NCBI RefSeq assembly: GCF_000521785.1
Contig: NZ_JALZ01000001.1
Location: 248,001 to 312,000, forward strand
DNA: 64,000 nucleotides
Source of the DNA: Roseivivax halodurans JCM 10272
GTDB taxonomy: Bacteria > Pseudomonadota > Alphaproteobacteria > Rhodobacterales > Rhodobacteraceae
Direction of reading: 5' to 3'
Shown: piece after piece, positions 25,557 to 34,900 of the stretch
Layout: the number at the start of each line of letters is the position of its first letter
How positions within the stretch are numbered: position 1 is the stretch's first letter
The notes under the pieces: generated by a model
The model's database searches: none
What the model saw: only the letters and a program-made list of their open reading frames with translations
What the model was told of the DNA's origin: nothing
Translations under genes and position numbers: made by a program

Positions 25557-27371
25557 CTATTCCTCGTACCACCACACGTCGGGGTGGAAGTTGATGAAGT
25601 CGCCGTAAATGGGCAGCCTGTCCGGATAATGCAGGTTCGCGTCGTGGGCGATCCGGCTTTCCGTCCACTGGTAGATCGGGATGACGTAGCGGCCGGCGGT
25701 CAGCGCGCGGTCGAGCGCCTTGGTCGCGGCGACGAACCCTTCGCGGCTCTCAGAGGTCAGGATCGCGTCGATCATCGCGTCGATGGCCGGCGACTGCACG
25801 CCCATCCAGTTGAGCGAGCCCTCGGATTCGGCGGCGGCGGAGCCCCAGTAGAGCTTCTGTTCGTTGCCGGGCGAGAGCGAAAGGCCCCGCGTGTAGTACG
25901 TCATGTCGAAGTCGAAGGCATTGGTGCGCTGGTTGTATTGCGCCGGGTCGACGAGGCTGACCTGGGCGTCGATGCCCATCCGGTCGAGTGCCTGCACGTA
26001 GATGTCGATGATCGAGGCCGCCTCGGCATTGCCCTGCGGCAGGAGGATCTCGAACGAGAGCGGCTTGCCTTCGGGCGTGGTCATCACGCCGTTCTCGACG
26101 GTGTAGCCCGCTTCTTCCATGCGGGCCATCGCCTTGCGCAATCCCGCCCGGTTGCGCGCCGAGCCGTCGCCCACGGGAAGGGAATAGCCCTCGAGCGCGC
26201 CGGGCACCAGCGAATCGGCGTGCGGCCTCAGCAGCGTCTCGACCTTGCCGGTGGCCGGCCCGTGATCCATGCCGAGGAGCGAATTGGAGAAATACGAGGT
26301 GATGCGGGGCTGGCGGCCGCCGGTCATCGTCCCGTTGATGAACTCGAAATTGAAGGCATGGATCATCGCGTCGCGCACGCGCCAATCCGAAAAGGCGGGC
26401 CGGCGGGTGTTCATCACGAACCCGGTGATGCCGGTCGGGCGCTTGTGCGGGATCTCGGACTTCACGATCTCGCCGGACTGGACGGCGGGGAAGTCGTATT
26501 GCGTCGCCCATTTCTCGGCATTGGTCTCGCGGATCGAGGTGATCTGACCGGCCTTGAAGGCCTCGAAGAGCACCTGCGCGTCGGCGTAGAACTCCATGCG
26601 GATCGTGTCGAGGTTGGCCTGACCCTTTATGAAGGGCAGGTCCTTGCCCCAGTAATCGGGGTTGCGGGTCAGCTCCACGTAGCGGCCGGGCTCGAAGTCG
26701 GTGATCGTGTAGGGCGCGGTCGCGATCGGGATCGTGTCGAGTCCCGATTGAGTGAAGTCCTCGTCCGCCCATTGCGCCTTCTTGAGGATCGGGCGCATGC
26801 CGATGAGCAACGCGAGCTCGCGGTTGTCGGTCGAGAAGGTGAAGCGCACCGAGCGCGGGCCGGTCTGCTCCATGCTCTCGACCTGGGCCCAGGTGCCGAG
26901 ATAGCGCGGGTGCCCTTGCGTGCCGAGCGTCTCGTAGGACCACATCACGTCCTCGATCGTCACCGGCGTTCCGTCCGAGAACTCGGCCTCCTCGCGCAGG
27001 GTGAACTCGGCCCAGGAGCGGTCCTCGGCGACCTCTATCGATTCGGCGAGCAGGCCGTAGAGCGTGAAGGGCTCGTCGTAACTGCGGCCCATCAGGCTTT
27101 CGTAGGTGAGAAAGCGCAATTGCCAGGGCACGGTGCCCTTTAGGATATGCGGATTGAGGCTGTCGAAACTGCCGACCTCGCCCACGGTGATGCCGCCGCC
27201 CTTGGGCGCATCGGGATTGGCATAGGGCAGCGACACAAAATCCGGTGGCAGTTCCGGCTCGCCATACATAGCGATGCCGTGCTGCGGTTCGGCCGAAAGC
27301 ATCATCGGGCAGGCGCAAAGGCAGAGGGCGCCGGCCAGTCGGCGCACGTGACCACTCCAAGCCAGGTTCAT
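25557..27371 (-). CDS. ABC transporter family-5 extracellular solute-binding protein (YejA/oligopeptide-like)
   Basis: A periplasmic binding protein of the SBP_bac_5 family. After a signal peptide (hydrophobic LAGALCLCACPMML, cleavage near AEPQ) comes the characteristic YANPDAPKGG start found in YejA-like microcin C/peptide-binding proteins, then VTIEDVMWSYETL and the C-terminal YGDFINFHPDVWW. The length of 604 residues fits the group. ATG 27371 with GAGGAG 10 bases upstream is preferred over the TTG at 27389. No permease or ATPase genes lie next to it; the downstream gene is on the opposite strand, so its transporter partners are elsewhere. The ligand is probably a peptide or an opine-like compound. 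Confidence 0.86.
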   Translation of the reverse strand: MNLAWSGHVRRLAGALCLCACPMMLSAEPQHGIAMYGEPELPPDFVSLPYANPDAPKGGGITVGEVGSFDSLNPHILKGTVPWQLRFLTYESLMGRSYDEPFTLYGLLAESIEVAEDRSWAEFTLREEAEFSDGTPVTIEDVMWSYETLGTQGHPRYLGTWAQVESMEQTGPRSVRFTFSTDNRELALLIGMRPILKKAQWADEDFTQSGLDTIPIATAPYTITDFEPGRYVELTRNPDYWGKDLPFIKGQANLDTIRMEFYADAQVLFEAFKAGQITSIRETNAEKWATQYDFPAVQSGEIVKSEIPHKRPTGITGFVMNTRRPAFSDWRVRDAMIHAFNFEFINGTMTGGRQPRITSYFSNSLLGMDHGPATGKVETLLRPHADSLVPGALEGYSLPVGDGSARNRAGLRKAMARMEEAGYTVENGVMTTPEGKPLSFEILLPQGNAEAASIIDIYVQALDRMGIDAQVSLVDPAQYNQRTNAFDFDMTYYTRGLSLSPGNEQKLYWGSAAAESEGSLNWMGVQSPAIDAMIDAILTSESREGFVAATKALDRALTAGRYVIPIYQWTESRIAHDANLHYPDRLPIYGDFINFHPDVWWYEE

Positions 27372-27439
27372 CGGGGCTGCACTCCTCAAGTCTCTTGCCT
27401 CTGGGTCTCGTCTCTACGCCTGCTTTTCCACGCAATCAA

Positions 27440-27559
27440 ACTTTTAGCTTGGCTTCCTGAGGTGGAGGGGCTATGTATGAAGCACTGCTCGATAGGTTTC
27501 TTGCCTGTATGAAACCTGCCTCAATAACTGAACGCCGGCCTTGTGCCGGCGTTTTTTTT
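27440..27559 (+). ncRNA. Candidate small RNA ending in a strong Rho-independent terminator
   Basis: Two stem-loops stand in tandem. AGGTTTC (27494-27500) pairs with GAAACCT (27511-27517) across a 10-nt loop. A perfect 9-bp GC-rich stem AACGCCGGC/GCCGGCGTT (27531-27553) then precedes a run of T. No plus-strand gene ends here, so the terminator needs another transcript; a short structured RNA is the simplest explanation. The 5' end is a guess. An alternative is a leader peptide from ATG 27473, which has GGAGGGG upstream; its frame runs through the terminator and ends in an ATGA overlap with bdhA. Confidence 0.45.
27531..27559 (+). terminator. Rho-independent terminator
   Basis: A perfect 9-bp stem (AACGCCGGC / GCCGGCGTT) with loop CTTGT is followed immediately by T residues up to 27559. 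It is oriented to stop plus-strand transcription before bdhA. Confidence 0.85.
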
Positions 27560-27696
27560 GTCTGCCGCGACCCATCGCACATCGCGCGGTTGTACGCGAG
27601 CCCCCATGTCCAGGGACCTTTTCCCGCAGGCCTCTTGTTTTGCACGTGCAGCGACCGCAGGGTCCGCGTGCAGATTTTCCATCGGAGGCATTCGCG

Positions 27697-28476
27697 ATGA
27701 CACAGAGCCTGAAGGGCAAGACCGCCATCATCACCGGATCGAACTCGGGCATCGGGCTCGGCGTTGCGCACGAGCTCGCGCGGGCTGGGGCGGACGTGGT
27801 GATCAACTCGTTCACCGACCGCGAGGAGGACCACAAGCTCGCCGCCGATCTCGGCAAGGAGCACGGCGTCACCGCGCGCTACGTCAAGGCGGACCTCTCG
27901 AAGGGGGACGAGGCCCGGGGCCTCATCCGCGAGGTCGGGCGCTGCGACATCCTCGTGAACAACGCCGGCATCCAGCACGTCGCGCCGATCGAGGAGTTCC
28001 CGGTCGAGAAGTGGGATGCGATCATCGCGATCATGCTCTCGGCCGCCTACCACACGACCGCGGAGGCGCTGCCGATGATGCGTGAGGCGGGCTGGGGCCG
28101 CGTCGTGAACATCGCCTCGGCGCACGGGCTGACCGCGTCGCCCTACAAGTCGGCCTATGTCTCGGCCAAGCACGGGCTCGTCGGCATGACCAAGGTGGTG
28201 GCGCTCGAGACCGCGAAGGAGCCGATCACGGCGAACGCGATCTGCCCCGGCTACGTCAAGACGCCGCTCGTCGAGGCGCAGATCCCCGACACCGCCAAGA
28301 AATACAACATGAGCGAGGAGGAGGTGATCGAGAAGGTCATCCTCGACCGGCAGCCGTCGAAGGAATTCGCGACGACCGGTCAGCTCGGGCAGACGGCGGT
28401 GTTCCTGTGCTCGCCCGCGGCGGACCAGATCACCGGCACGACGATCAGCGTCGACGGCGGCTGGACGGCGCTCTGA
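27697..28476 (+). CDS. bdhA: 3-hydroxybutyrate dehydrogenase
   Basis: This short-chain dehydrogenase should interconvert (R)-3-hydroxybutyrate and acetoacetate with NAD+, linking polyhydroxybutyrate turnover to central metabolism. It has the Rossmann motif TGSNSGIG, the NNAG motif in ILVNNAGIQHVAPIEEFP (the AGIQHV extension is typical of HBDH), the catalytic Ser in NIASAHG and Tyr-Lys in YVSAKHG. The C-terminus GTTISVDGGWTAL is also family-specific. The length of 259 residues is normal. GGAGG precedes ATG 27697. It is the first gene after the terminator, so it should have its own promoter. Confidence 0.92.
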   Translation: MTQSLKGKTAIITGSNSGIGLGVAHELARAGADVVINSFTDREEDHKLAADLGKEHGVTARYVKADLSKGDEARGLIREVGRCDILVNNAGIQHVAPIEEFPVEKWDAIIAIMLSAAYHTTAEALPMMREAGWGRVVNIASAHGLTASPYKSAYVSAKHGLVGMTKVVALETAKEPITANAICPGYVKTPLVEAQIPDTAKKYNMSEEEVIEKVILDRQPSKEFATTGQLGQTAVFLCSPAADQITGTTISVDGGWTAL

Positions 28477-28500
28477 TCCGCGGCACGTCCGCTGCAAGGT

Positions 28501-28548
28501 GCGAGGGCTCTGCCCTCGCGCTCCCGGAGTATTTGTCCCAAGAAGAAG
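28501..28548 (+). repeat. Intergenic hairpin repeat, copy 1
   Basis: A perfect 8-bp stem GCGAGGGC/GCCCTCGC with loop TCT is followed by GCTCCCGGAGTATTTGTCCC and AAGAAGAAG. The same arrangement recurs at 45230, 61523 and, degenerate, at 30520. It lies between bdhA and the Atm1-type gene and may act as a terminator-like or mRNA-end element. Confidence 0.8.
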
Positions 28549-28650
28549 GGCGCGGCCCGGGAGCGGGCGCCGGGTGCGGCGTGGCGGTTTCTGGCCACCG
28601 GCCCCCGACGGGGTTATGTCTGCCCGGACTGCCAGCCCCCGGGAGATCCG

Positions 28651-30489
28651 ATGCCACCCGAAACGAGCCAGACAGAGACCGACTCGCAGGTCGCGGCCGA
28701 GGAGCGCCGCTCCGGCCTTCGTACGATCCGGCGGGTCGCGCCCTATCTCTGGCCCGAGGGCGAGCCTTGGGTGAAGCGGCGCGTGGTGCTGTCGCTGGCG
28801 CTCCTGGTGCTGGCGAAGCTCATCGCGGTGGGCACGCCGCTCTTCTACAAGGCGGCGGTCGACGCGCTGACCGAGGGCGAGGTGACGCCGGCCTGGGCGC
28901 TCGGCGCGGGCGCGGTGGCGCTGACCGTGGCCTACGGCATGGCGCGGCTGATGAACACCGGCTTCCAGCAGCTGCGGGACGGGGTGTTCAGCCGGGTCGG
29001 GCAGCGGGCGCTGCGGCAGATCGCGCTCGAGACCTTCGCCCATGTGCACCGGCTCTCGCTGCGCTACCACATCACCCGCCGCACCGGCGGTCTCAGCCGG
29101 ATCATCGAGCGGGGCGTGAAGGGCGTGGAGTTCCTGCTGCGCTTCCTGCTCTTCTCGATCGGGCCGCTGGTGCTGGAGCTCGCGCTGATCGCGGCGGTGC
29201 TCTTCTTCCTGTTCGATCCGCGCTATCTGCTCGTCGTGACGGTGACCATCGCGGCCTATGTCTGGTTCACCTTCAAGGTGACGGAGTGGCGGGTGACGCT
29301 GCGCCGCGAGATGAACGCGCAGGACACCGACGCCAACCAGAAGGCGATCGATTCGCTGCTCAACTTCGAGACGGTGAAGTATTTCGGCGCGGAGGCGCGC
29401 GAGGCGGCGCGTTACGATCGCTCGATGCGGGCCTACGAACGGGCGGCGGTGAAGACGCAGGTGTCGCTCGCGGCGCTCAATTTCGGGCAGGCCTTCCTGA
29501 TCACCGCGGGGCTCGTGATCGTCATGGTGATGGCGGCGCAGGGGGTCGCGGCCGGGCGGTTGACGGTCGGCGACTTCGTCATGGTCAACGCCTACATGAT
29601 CCAGATCACCATGCCGCTCAATTTCCTCGGGACCGTCTACCGCGAGATCCGGCAGAGCCTCGTCGACATGGGCTCGATGTTCGACCTCCTGGATCAGCCG
29701 GCCGAGGTTTCCGACAAGCCGGGCGCGCCGGACCTCGCCGTCTCGCGGGGTGTGGTGGAGTTTGACGACATCCGCTTCGGCTACGATCCCGAGCGGCCGA
29801 TCCTGAAGGGCGTCTCGCTGCGGGTCGGGGCGGGCGAGAGCGTCGCGCTGGTCGGGCCGTCGGGGTCGGGCAAGTCGACGATCGGGCGGCTGCTCTTCCG
29901 GTTCTATGACGTGCAGGGCGGGGCGATCCGGATCGACGGGCAGGACCTGCGGGACGTCCGCCAGGAGAGCGTGCACGCCGCGATCGGGGTGGTGCCGCAG
30001 GACACGGTGCTCTTCAACGACACGATCCGCTACAATATCGCCTATGGCCGCGAGGGGGCCGGGCAGGACGAGATCGAGGCGGCGGCGCGCGCGGCGCAGA
30101 TCCACGATTTCATCGAGAGCCTGCCCGAGGGATACGAGACGCAGGTGGGCGAGCGCGGGCTGAAGCTCTCGGGCGGCGAGAAGCAGCGGGTCGGGATCGC
30201 GCGGACGCTGCTCAAGGATCCGCCGATCCTGCTGCTCGACGAGGCGACCTCGGCCCTCGACACCGAGACCGAGGTGGAGATCCAGGGGGCGCTGGCGCGG
30301 GCTGCGGAGGGGCGGTCCGTGCTGACCATAGCGCACCGCCTCTCGACCATCGCGGATGCGGACCGGATCGTGGTGCTCGAAGCGGGTGAGGTGGTCGAGG
30401 AGGGCACCCATGCGCAGCTCCTCGCGCGCAGGGGCCGGTATGCCGGGCTCTGGGCGCGTCAGGCGGCCGAACGCGAGGACGCGGCGTGA
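28651..30489 (+). CDS. Atm1-type ABC exporter (fused membrane and ATPase domains)
   Basis: A half-transporter of the Atm1/HMT1 family, which exports glutathione-derived or sulfur-containing compounds and confers metal tolerance in alphaproteobacteria. The N-terminal half has six transmembrane helices (about residues 45-330) with YHITRRTGGLSRIIERG and NFETVKYFGAE, both diagnostic for the Atm1 group. The C-terminal ATPase has Walker A GPSGSGKST, the Q-loop, signature LSGGEKQRVGIARTLLK and Walker B ILLLDEATSALD. GGGAG precedes the ATG. It functions as a homodimer in the inner membrane. Confidence 0.92.
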   Translation: MPPETSQTETDSQVAAEERRSGLRTIRRVAPYLWPEGEPWVKRRVVLSLALLVLAKLIAVGTPLFYKAAVDALTEGEVTPAWALGAGAVALTVAYGMARLMNTGFQQLRDGVFSRVGQRALRQIALETFAHVHRLSLRYHITRRTGGLSRIIERGVKGVEFLLRFLLFSIGPLVLELALIAAVLFFLFDPRYLLVVTVTIAAYVWFTFKVTEWRVTLRREMNAQDTDANQKAIDSLLNFETVKYFGAEAREAARYDRSMRAYERAAVKTQVSLAALNFGQAFLITAGLVIVMVMAAQGVAAGRLTVGDFVMVNAYMIQITMPLNFLGTVYREIRQSLVDMGSMFDLLDQPAEVSDKPGAPDLAVSRGVVEFDDIRFGYDPERPILKGVSLRVGAGESVALVGPSGSGKSTIGRLLFRFYDVQGGAIRIDGQDLRDVRQESVHAAIGVVPQDTVLFNDTIRYNIAYGREGAGQDEIEAAARAAQIHDFIESLPEGYETQVGERGLKLSGGEKQRVGIARTLLKDPPILLLDEATSALDTETEVEIQGALARAAEGRSVLTIAHRLSTIADADRIVVLEAGEVVEEGTHAQLLARRGRYAGLWARQAAEREDAA

Positions 30490-30519
30490 AGCGGCAGACG
30501 AGAGCGCTTGCCGGGATGG

Positions 30520-30557
30520 GGGGAGCCTCCGGCGGGAGTATTTCCGCCAAGAAGAAG
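30520..30557 (+). repeat. Intergenic hairpin repeat, degenerate copy 2
   Basis: GGCGGGAGTATTTCCGCC followed by AAGAAGAAG is the tail of the same element seen at 28501. The upstream GCGAGGGC stem is replaced by GGGGAGCCTCC. It sits between the Atm1-type gene and the small gene at 30572 and overlaps the leader of the latter. Confidence 0.65.
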
Positions 30558-30571
30558 CCGGGGGACGGGGC

Positions 30572-30910
30572 GTGAGCCGGAAGGACTATCCAGAAACGCC
30601 GGACGGGCGGTACTTCGTCGCCAAGGGGCGGATGTGGCGGAAGACGGATCCGCGGCTCGGCGACAGCGAGCGCCGCGCGGCGGTGAAGGCGCTGATGCAG
30701 GCGCGGCGCGGGGTCGGGCAGGCTGCGGGCGACGGCGACGAACGTGCAGCCCGGGATGCGGTCGATGCGGCCAAGCGGCGGCTCGGCGAGCGCGGGCCGG
30801 TCTGGTGGGACGACGGCGCGCCGGACGAGGGCGGCAAGCATCCCTCGAACACCTCCTACGCGGAGTGGTGGGACGGGCTCGATCCGGCGGCGCGGGAGCG
30901 GGGCTCCTAG
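30572..30910 (+). CDS. Conserved small cytoplasmic protein of unknown function
   Basis: The 112-residue product starts at a GTG with GGGGACGGGG upstream. Recognisable segments are GRYFVAKGRMWRKTDPRL, KALMQARR, an alanine/arginine helix AARDAVDAAKRRLGERGPVWWDDGAPDEGG, and a C-terminal YAEWWDGL. The pattern matches a widespread proteobacterial hypothetical protein, but I know no function for it. It is predicted to be soluble with two long helices. Its 3' end overlaps the convergent EamA gene by 4 bp. Confidence 0.75.
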   Translation: MSRKDYPETPDGRYFVAKGRMWRKTDPRLGDSERRAAVKALMQARRGVGQAAGDGDERAARDAVDAAKRRLGERGPVWWDDGAPDEGGKHPSNTSYAEWWDGLDPAARERGS

Positions 30911-31782
30911 CGGCGCGGCAGGCTGACCATCGCGGCAGCGGTCAGGATCAGCGCGGCGCCGGCCATCGCCTGCCATCCGGGGACGGTTGCGAAGATCACG
31001 AGATCGAAGAGCAGCGCCCAGACGAGGCCGGTATATTCGACCGGGGCCAAGGTTGCGACGGGCGCGCGGGCGACGGCTTCGGTTCCGGCGATGGCGGCGA
31101 GACCGCCGAGAAGGCCGGTCGCCGCGAGGGCGATCGCGGCGTCTCGGTCCGGGACGACCCAGCCCCAGGGTGCCGAGCCGAGGGCGAGGAGCGACGAGAT
31201 CAGCGCCATGTAGAAGGCGATGGTCGCGGCGGGCTCGGACCGGGTCATGTCCTTCACGAGAACCCGGACAACCGCCATGACGAGCGCGAATCCGAGGCCG
31301 GCGGCGACGCCGATGACCGCGCCGTCCTCGGGCAGTGCCAGAGCCGACCAGAGCATCAGGAGCGTTCCGGCGAGGCCGAGGAGCACGGCGCCGAGGGCGG
31401 CCGTACCGACGCGCTCGTGCAGGAAGGCGGCGGCGAGTGGGAGCGACAGGACCGGCGCGAGGAAGGAGAGCGCCTCGGCGCTGGCGACGGGGAGATGCGC
31501 GAGCGACAGGAACGAGAGCGCGATGGAGAGGCCGCCGAGCGAGCCACGGATGAGATGGGCGCCCGGCCTTGCGGTGCGCAGGTTCGGAAGGATGCCGCCG
31601 CGGAGCGCCATGTAGACGCAGATCGGGCCGAGCGCGAGCGCGGAGCGGACGAAGACGACCTGGCCCACGGGCACGCTCTGCGCGGCGGCGCGGGCGGCGG
31701 CCGACATGGCGGTGAGGAGGAACACCGCGAATAGGCGCAGGGCGATGCCGTCGAGGGCGGAGGGGCGGGCGGGTGTCGTCAT
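30907..31782 (-). CDS. DMT-superfamily (EamA) transporter
   Basis: An inner-membrane protein of 291 residues with ten hydrophobic helices arranged as two EamA repeats. The first begins at IALRLFAVFLLTAMSAAARA and ends near LLMLWSALALP; the second begins at IGVAAGLGFALVMAVVRVLV. Conserved features are SLAHLPVASAEALSFLAPVL in repeat 1 and ARAPVATLAPVEYTGLVWALL in repeat 2. Family members export amino acids or other metabolites; the substrate cannot be predicted. The gene stands alone on the minus strand downstream of the RND pair. Confidence 0.88.
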   Translation of the reverse strand: MTTPARPSALDGIALRLFAVFLLTAMSAAARAAAQSVPVGQVVFVRSALALGPICVYMALRGGILPNLRTARPGAHLIRGSLGGLSIALSFLSLAHLPVASAEALSFLAPVLSLPLAAAFLHERVGTAALGAVLLGLAGTLLMLWSALALPEDGAVIGVAAGLGFALVMAVVRVLVKDMTRSEPAATIAFYMALISSLLALGSAPWGWVVPDRDAAIALAATGLLGGLAAIAGTEAVARAPVATLAPVEYTGLVWALLFDLVIFATVPGWQAMAGAALILTAAAMVSLPRR

Positions 31783-31876
31783 GGGGGTGTGGTAGCGCTA
31801 ACATTCAGCGGGATCAAGCGCGGATCCGTCACCTGCCCCGCGTGATCCGAAGCGTCGGAAGACGTCTTGTGCCGAT

Positions 31877-31907
31877 GGATCGCGGGCCCAGGTCCGGTCC
31901 GCGATCC
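31877..31907. terminator. Intergenic hairpin, possible terminator of the RND operon
   Basis: GGATCGCGG (31877-31885) pairs perfectly with CCGCGATCC (31899-31907) around a 13-nt loop, 18 bp beyond the RND permease stop codon. No T tract follows on the minus strand, so intrinsic termination is uncertain. Confidence 0.4.
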
Positions 31908-31924
31908 GGCGCGCCGGGGTTATC

Positions 31925-34900
31925 TCACTCTGCGGCGCGGAGCTGCGCCGGGCCCGGTGCGGGTCCGGCCCGGGGCTCGTCCTCGTCCCACAGGATCAGC
32001 GGCGCGGGGGTGCGGCGGGCCCGTGTGGAGACGGCCCAGTCCTGCGCGGCGCGGCTCGCCCGTCCGAGGGACAGCGCCGAGAGCGCGCGGCCGAGCCAGA
32101 GCGCATAGGTCGTGACCCAGATCCGCGCGGCGAGCATCGCGGGCGTGAAGATCAGCGTCAGTATCGTCGCGACCCCGAGGCCGAAGACCACCGCGGTCGC
32201 CAGCTGCTTCCACCAGAGCGCGGTCGGGCTGTCGATCGTGTAGCCGCCAGCGAAGAAGTCGAGGCTGAGGCCGAACATCATCGGCGCGAGGCCCGCCATC
32301 GTGGTTATGGTCGTGAGCAGCACCGGGCGGATACGGTCCTCGGTGGTGCGGACGATGGCCTCGTCGCGAGGCATGTAGCGCTCGTATTCCTGATAGGTGT
32401 CGATCAGCACGATGTTGTTGTTCACGACGATCCCGGCCAGCGCGACGATGCCGGTGCCGGTCATGATGATCGAGAAGGTCTGTCCCATGACCAGCATTCC
32501 GATCAGCACGCCGGTGGTCGAAAGGACCACGGCGAGAAGGACCAGCACCGCGTTGTAGAGCGAGTTGAACTGCGCCAGCAGGATGATGAACATGAGGAAG
32601 AGGGCGGCTCCGAAGGCCTGGCCGAGGAAAGCCTCGCTTTCGGCCTGGTCCTCCTGATCGCCGGTCCATTCCCAAGCGATGCCGGGAGGGAGCTCCTGCG
32701 CCTCGAGCCAGCCGGTCAGCAGCGCGATGCGTTCGTTGGGGTTCACCGGGACGAGGTCGAGCGCGCCGGTCCGAAGGCCGGCGGTCACGCCTTCGAGCTG
32801 CGCGTCCTCGCCGAGCGCGACGAGTGCGAGGGGGCCGTCCGGCCCTTCGGTGGTCGCGTCGCCTCCGCCATCCGGAGCCGAGCGGAGCGTTGCGGCGACC
32901 GCGCCGTCCTCGTCCACCGCCTTGACGAGGTTCGGGAAGACATCGGCCTTCACATCGAAGTAGCGCTTCTGGTCGGTGCGGTTGATTTCGGCCAGTTTCT
33001 TGACCGGCTTGCGGGTGACGAAGTTCGAGAGCGGCACGAGACCGTCCGGGGTGCGGACCTTGAGCGTGTCGAGGGTCGAGAGCAGCCGCTCCTCCTCGGG
33101 CAGGCGCACGCGGATCTCGATCTCCTCGTCCGACGTGTCGACGCGCATTGTGTCCAGCAGGATCCCGCGCGTGACGAGTTGCACCATAGCGCCGACGGTG
33201 GCGACGTCGGCGCCGTAGCGGCCGGCCTTCTCGACGTCGACGTCGATCTCCCAGTCGATGCCGGGCAGGGGGCGCGTGTCCTCGACGAGGCGGAGGCCCG
33301 GTGTGGCGTCGAATTGCGCCCGCGCCCTTTCCGTCACCGCCAGAAGATCTTCCCAGTCGTCGCCGGTGATGCGCAGATGCACGGGCTTGGGAGAGGCGGG
33401 GCCCATCGCCAGGTTGAGGATCTCGGTCTCGATGCCGGGGATCGTCGCGAGCTCTCGCGAGAGCTCGGCGATCACCACGTCCCCGTCGAGGGCGGCGTCG
33501 CCGACGCGATCCTCCCACGGCACGGTCTCGAACTGGACCTGTCCGATCGTGTCCTTCGGAGCCTCGGCGCCGCCGGTATTGTTGTTGAGACCGCTCTCGC
33601 CGGCGAAGGCGAAGGCGGATTTCACGCCCGGATGGGCGAGAACGATCGCCTCGGCACGGGCGACGAGCGCGTCCTTTTCGGCGAGGCTGAGATTGCCGCG
33701 GGCCTTGACGTAGACGAGGGCGAATTCCGGCTCGCTTTCGACGAAGAACTCCACGCCGTTCTGGTTTTGGCCGTAATAGATGAAGACCGAGCCCACGAAG
33801 ACGAAGATCGTGCCGATGGCGACGATCGGACCGAGCGGGTTGGTGGCGACGAGTGCGATGAACCGGCCGAAGAGCGAGCGGCGGTATCCTGCGGTCAGTC
33901 TCCCCGGCCGGCCGGGGCCGAGGATCCGCCGGCGCAGGCCGCGCGCGCCGTTCCCGATCCGTATGAACAGGGCCGCGAGCGCGAGGACGAGAAGCAGGCC
34001 CGCCGCGAGCGCCACCGCGACCGCGACGACAAACCCGAGGATCATCGCGAAGACGTGGGCGAAGGTCGGGATCACCGAGCCGAGCATGTCCGCGCCGTCG
34101 AGCGCGCCGAAACGGGCGACCATAGCCGCGGAGAGGCTGGGAGCCGTCCCGGCCCCGGCGGCGATTCCGAGCGCGGCAAGCGGCAGGAGCGCGAGATGGG
34201 CCAGAAGCGGCAGGCCGCCGATCTCGGCGGCACGGGTCTTGAGCCAGCGCTCGAGCCGGCCGACGACGCCGCCCATGACCGGCAGGTAGACGAGCGCGAC
34301 GACGAGCGAGGCCGAGAGCACGAAGATCAGCGTGACCGGCAGCATGCCCATGAACTCGCCTGGGATTCCGGGCCAGAAGAGCATGGGCAGGAATGCGCAG
34401 AGCGTCGTCGCGGTCGATGAGACGACCGGCCAGAACATGCGTTTCGCCGCGTCGACATAGGCGTGCATCGGGCCGACGCCCTCGGCGATGCGCTTGTCGG
34501 CGTATTCGACCACGACGATGGCCCCGTCGACGAGCATGCCGACGGCGAGGATCAGGCCGAACATCACGATGTTCGAGACCGACACGCCCATGAGTGCGAG
34601 GAAGGCGAAGCAGAGCAGGAACGAGGTCGGGATGGCGAAACCGACGAGCAGCGCCGGGCGCAGGCCGAGCGCGGCGAGCACCACGATCATCACGAGCGCG
34701 ACGGCGGTCAGGACCGAGCCCTCGAGCTGGCTGACCATCGAGGCGACCTGCCTAGACTGGTCGTTCGAGGTGCCGATCTCGACCGCGGCCTGCAGCTCGT
34801 GGGGCCAGCCCGCACGGGTCCCCTCGACGACGCGCTCGATCTCGGAGACGGTGTAGATGAGGTTGTAGCCCTTGCGCTTGACCACCTGCAGCGCGAGCGA

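Larger units (their letters stand above)
27372..27696. other. 325-bp intergenic region with candidate sRNA and terminator
   Basis: This divergent gap between the solute-binding protein and bdhA contains two consecutive hairpins, the second followed by eight T residues. It also contains the bdhA ribosome-binding site. The AT-richer segment around 27430-27460 may carry a promoter. Confidence 0.6.

Noticed and set aside
27436-30411. Minus-strand open frame (991 codons) antisense to bdhA and the Atm1-type exporter
   Set aside because: Composition is Arg/His/Asp-rich without domains, and both genes on the other strand have complete catalytic motifs.
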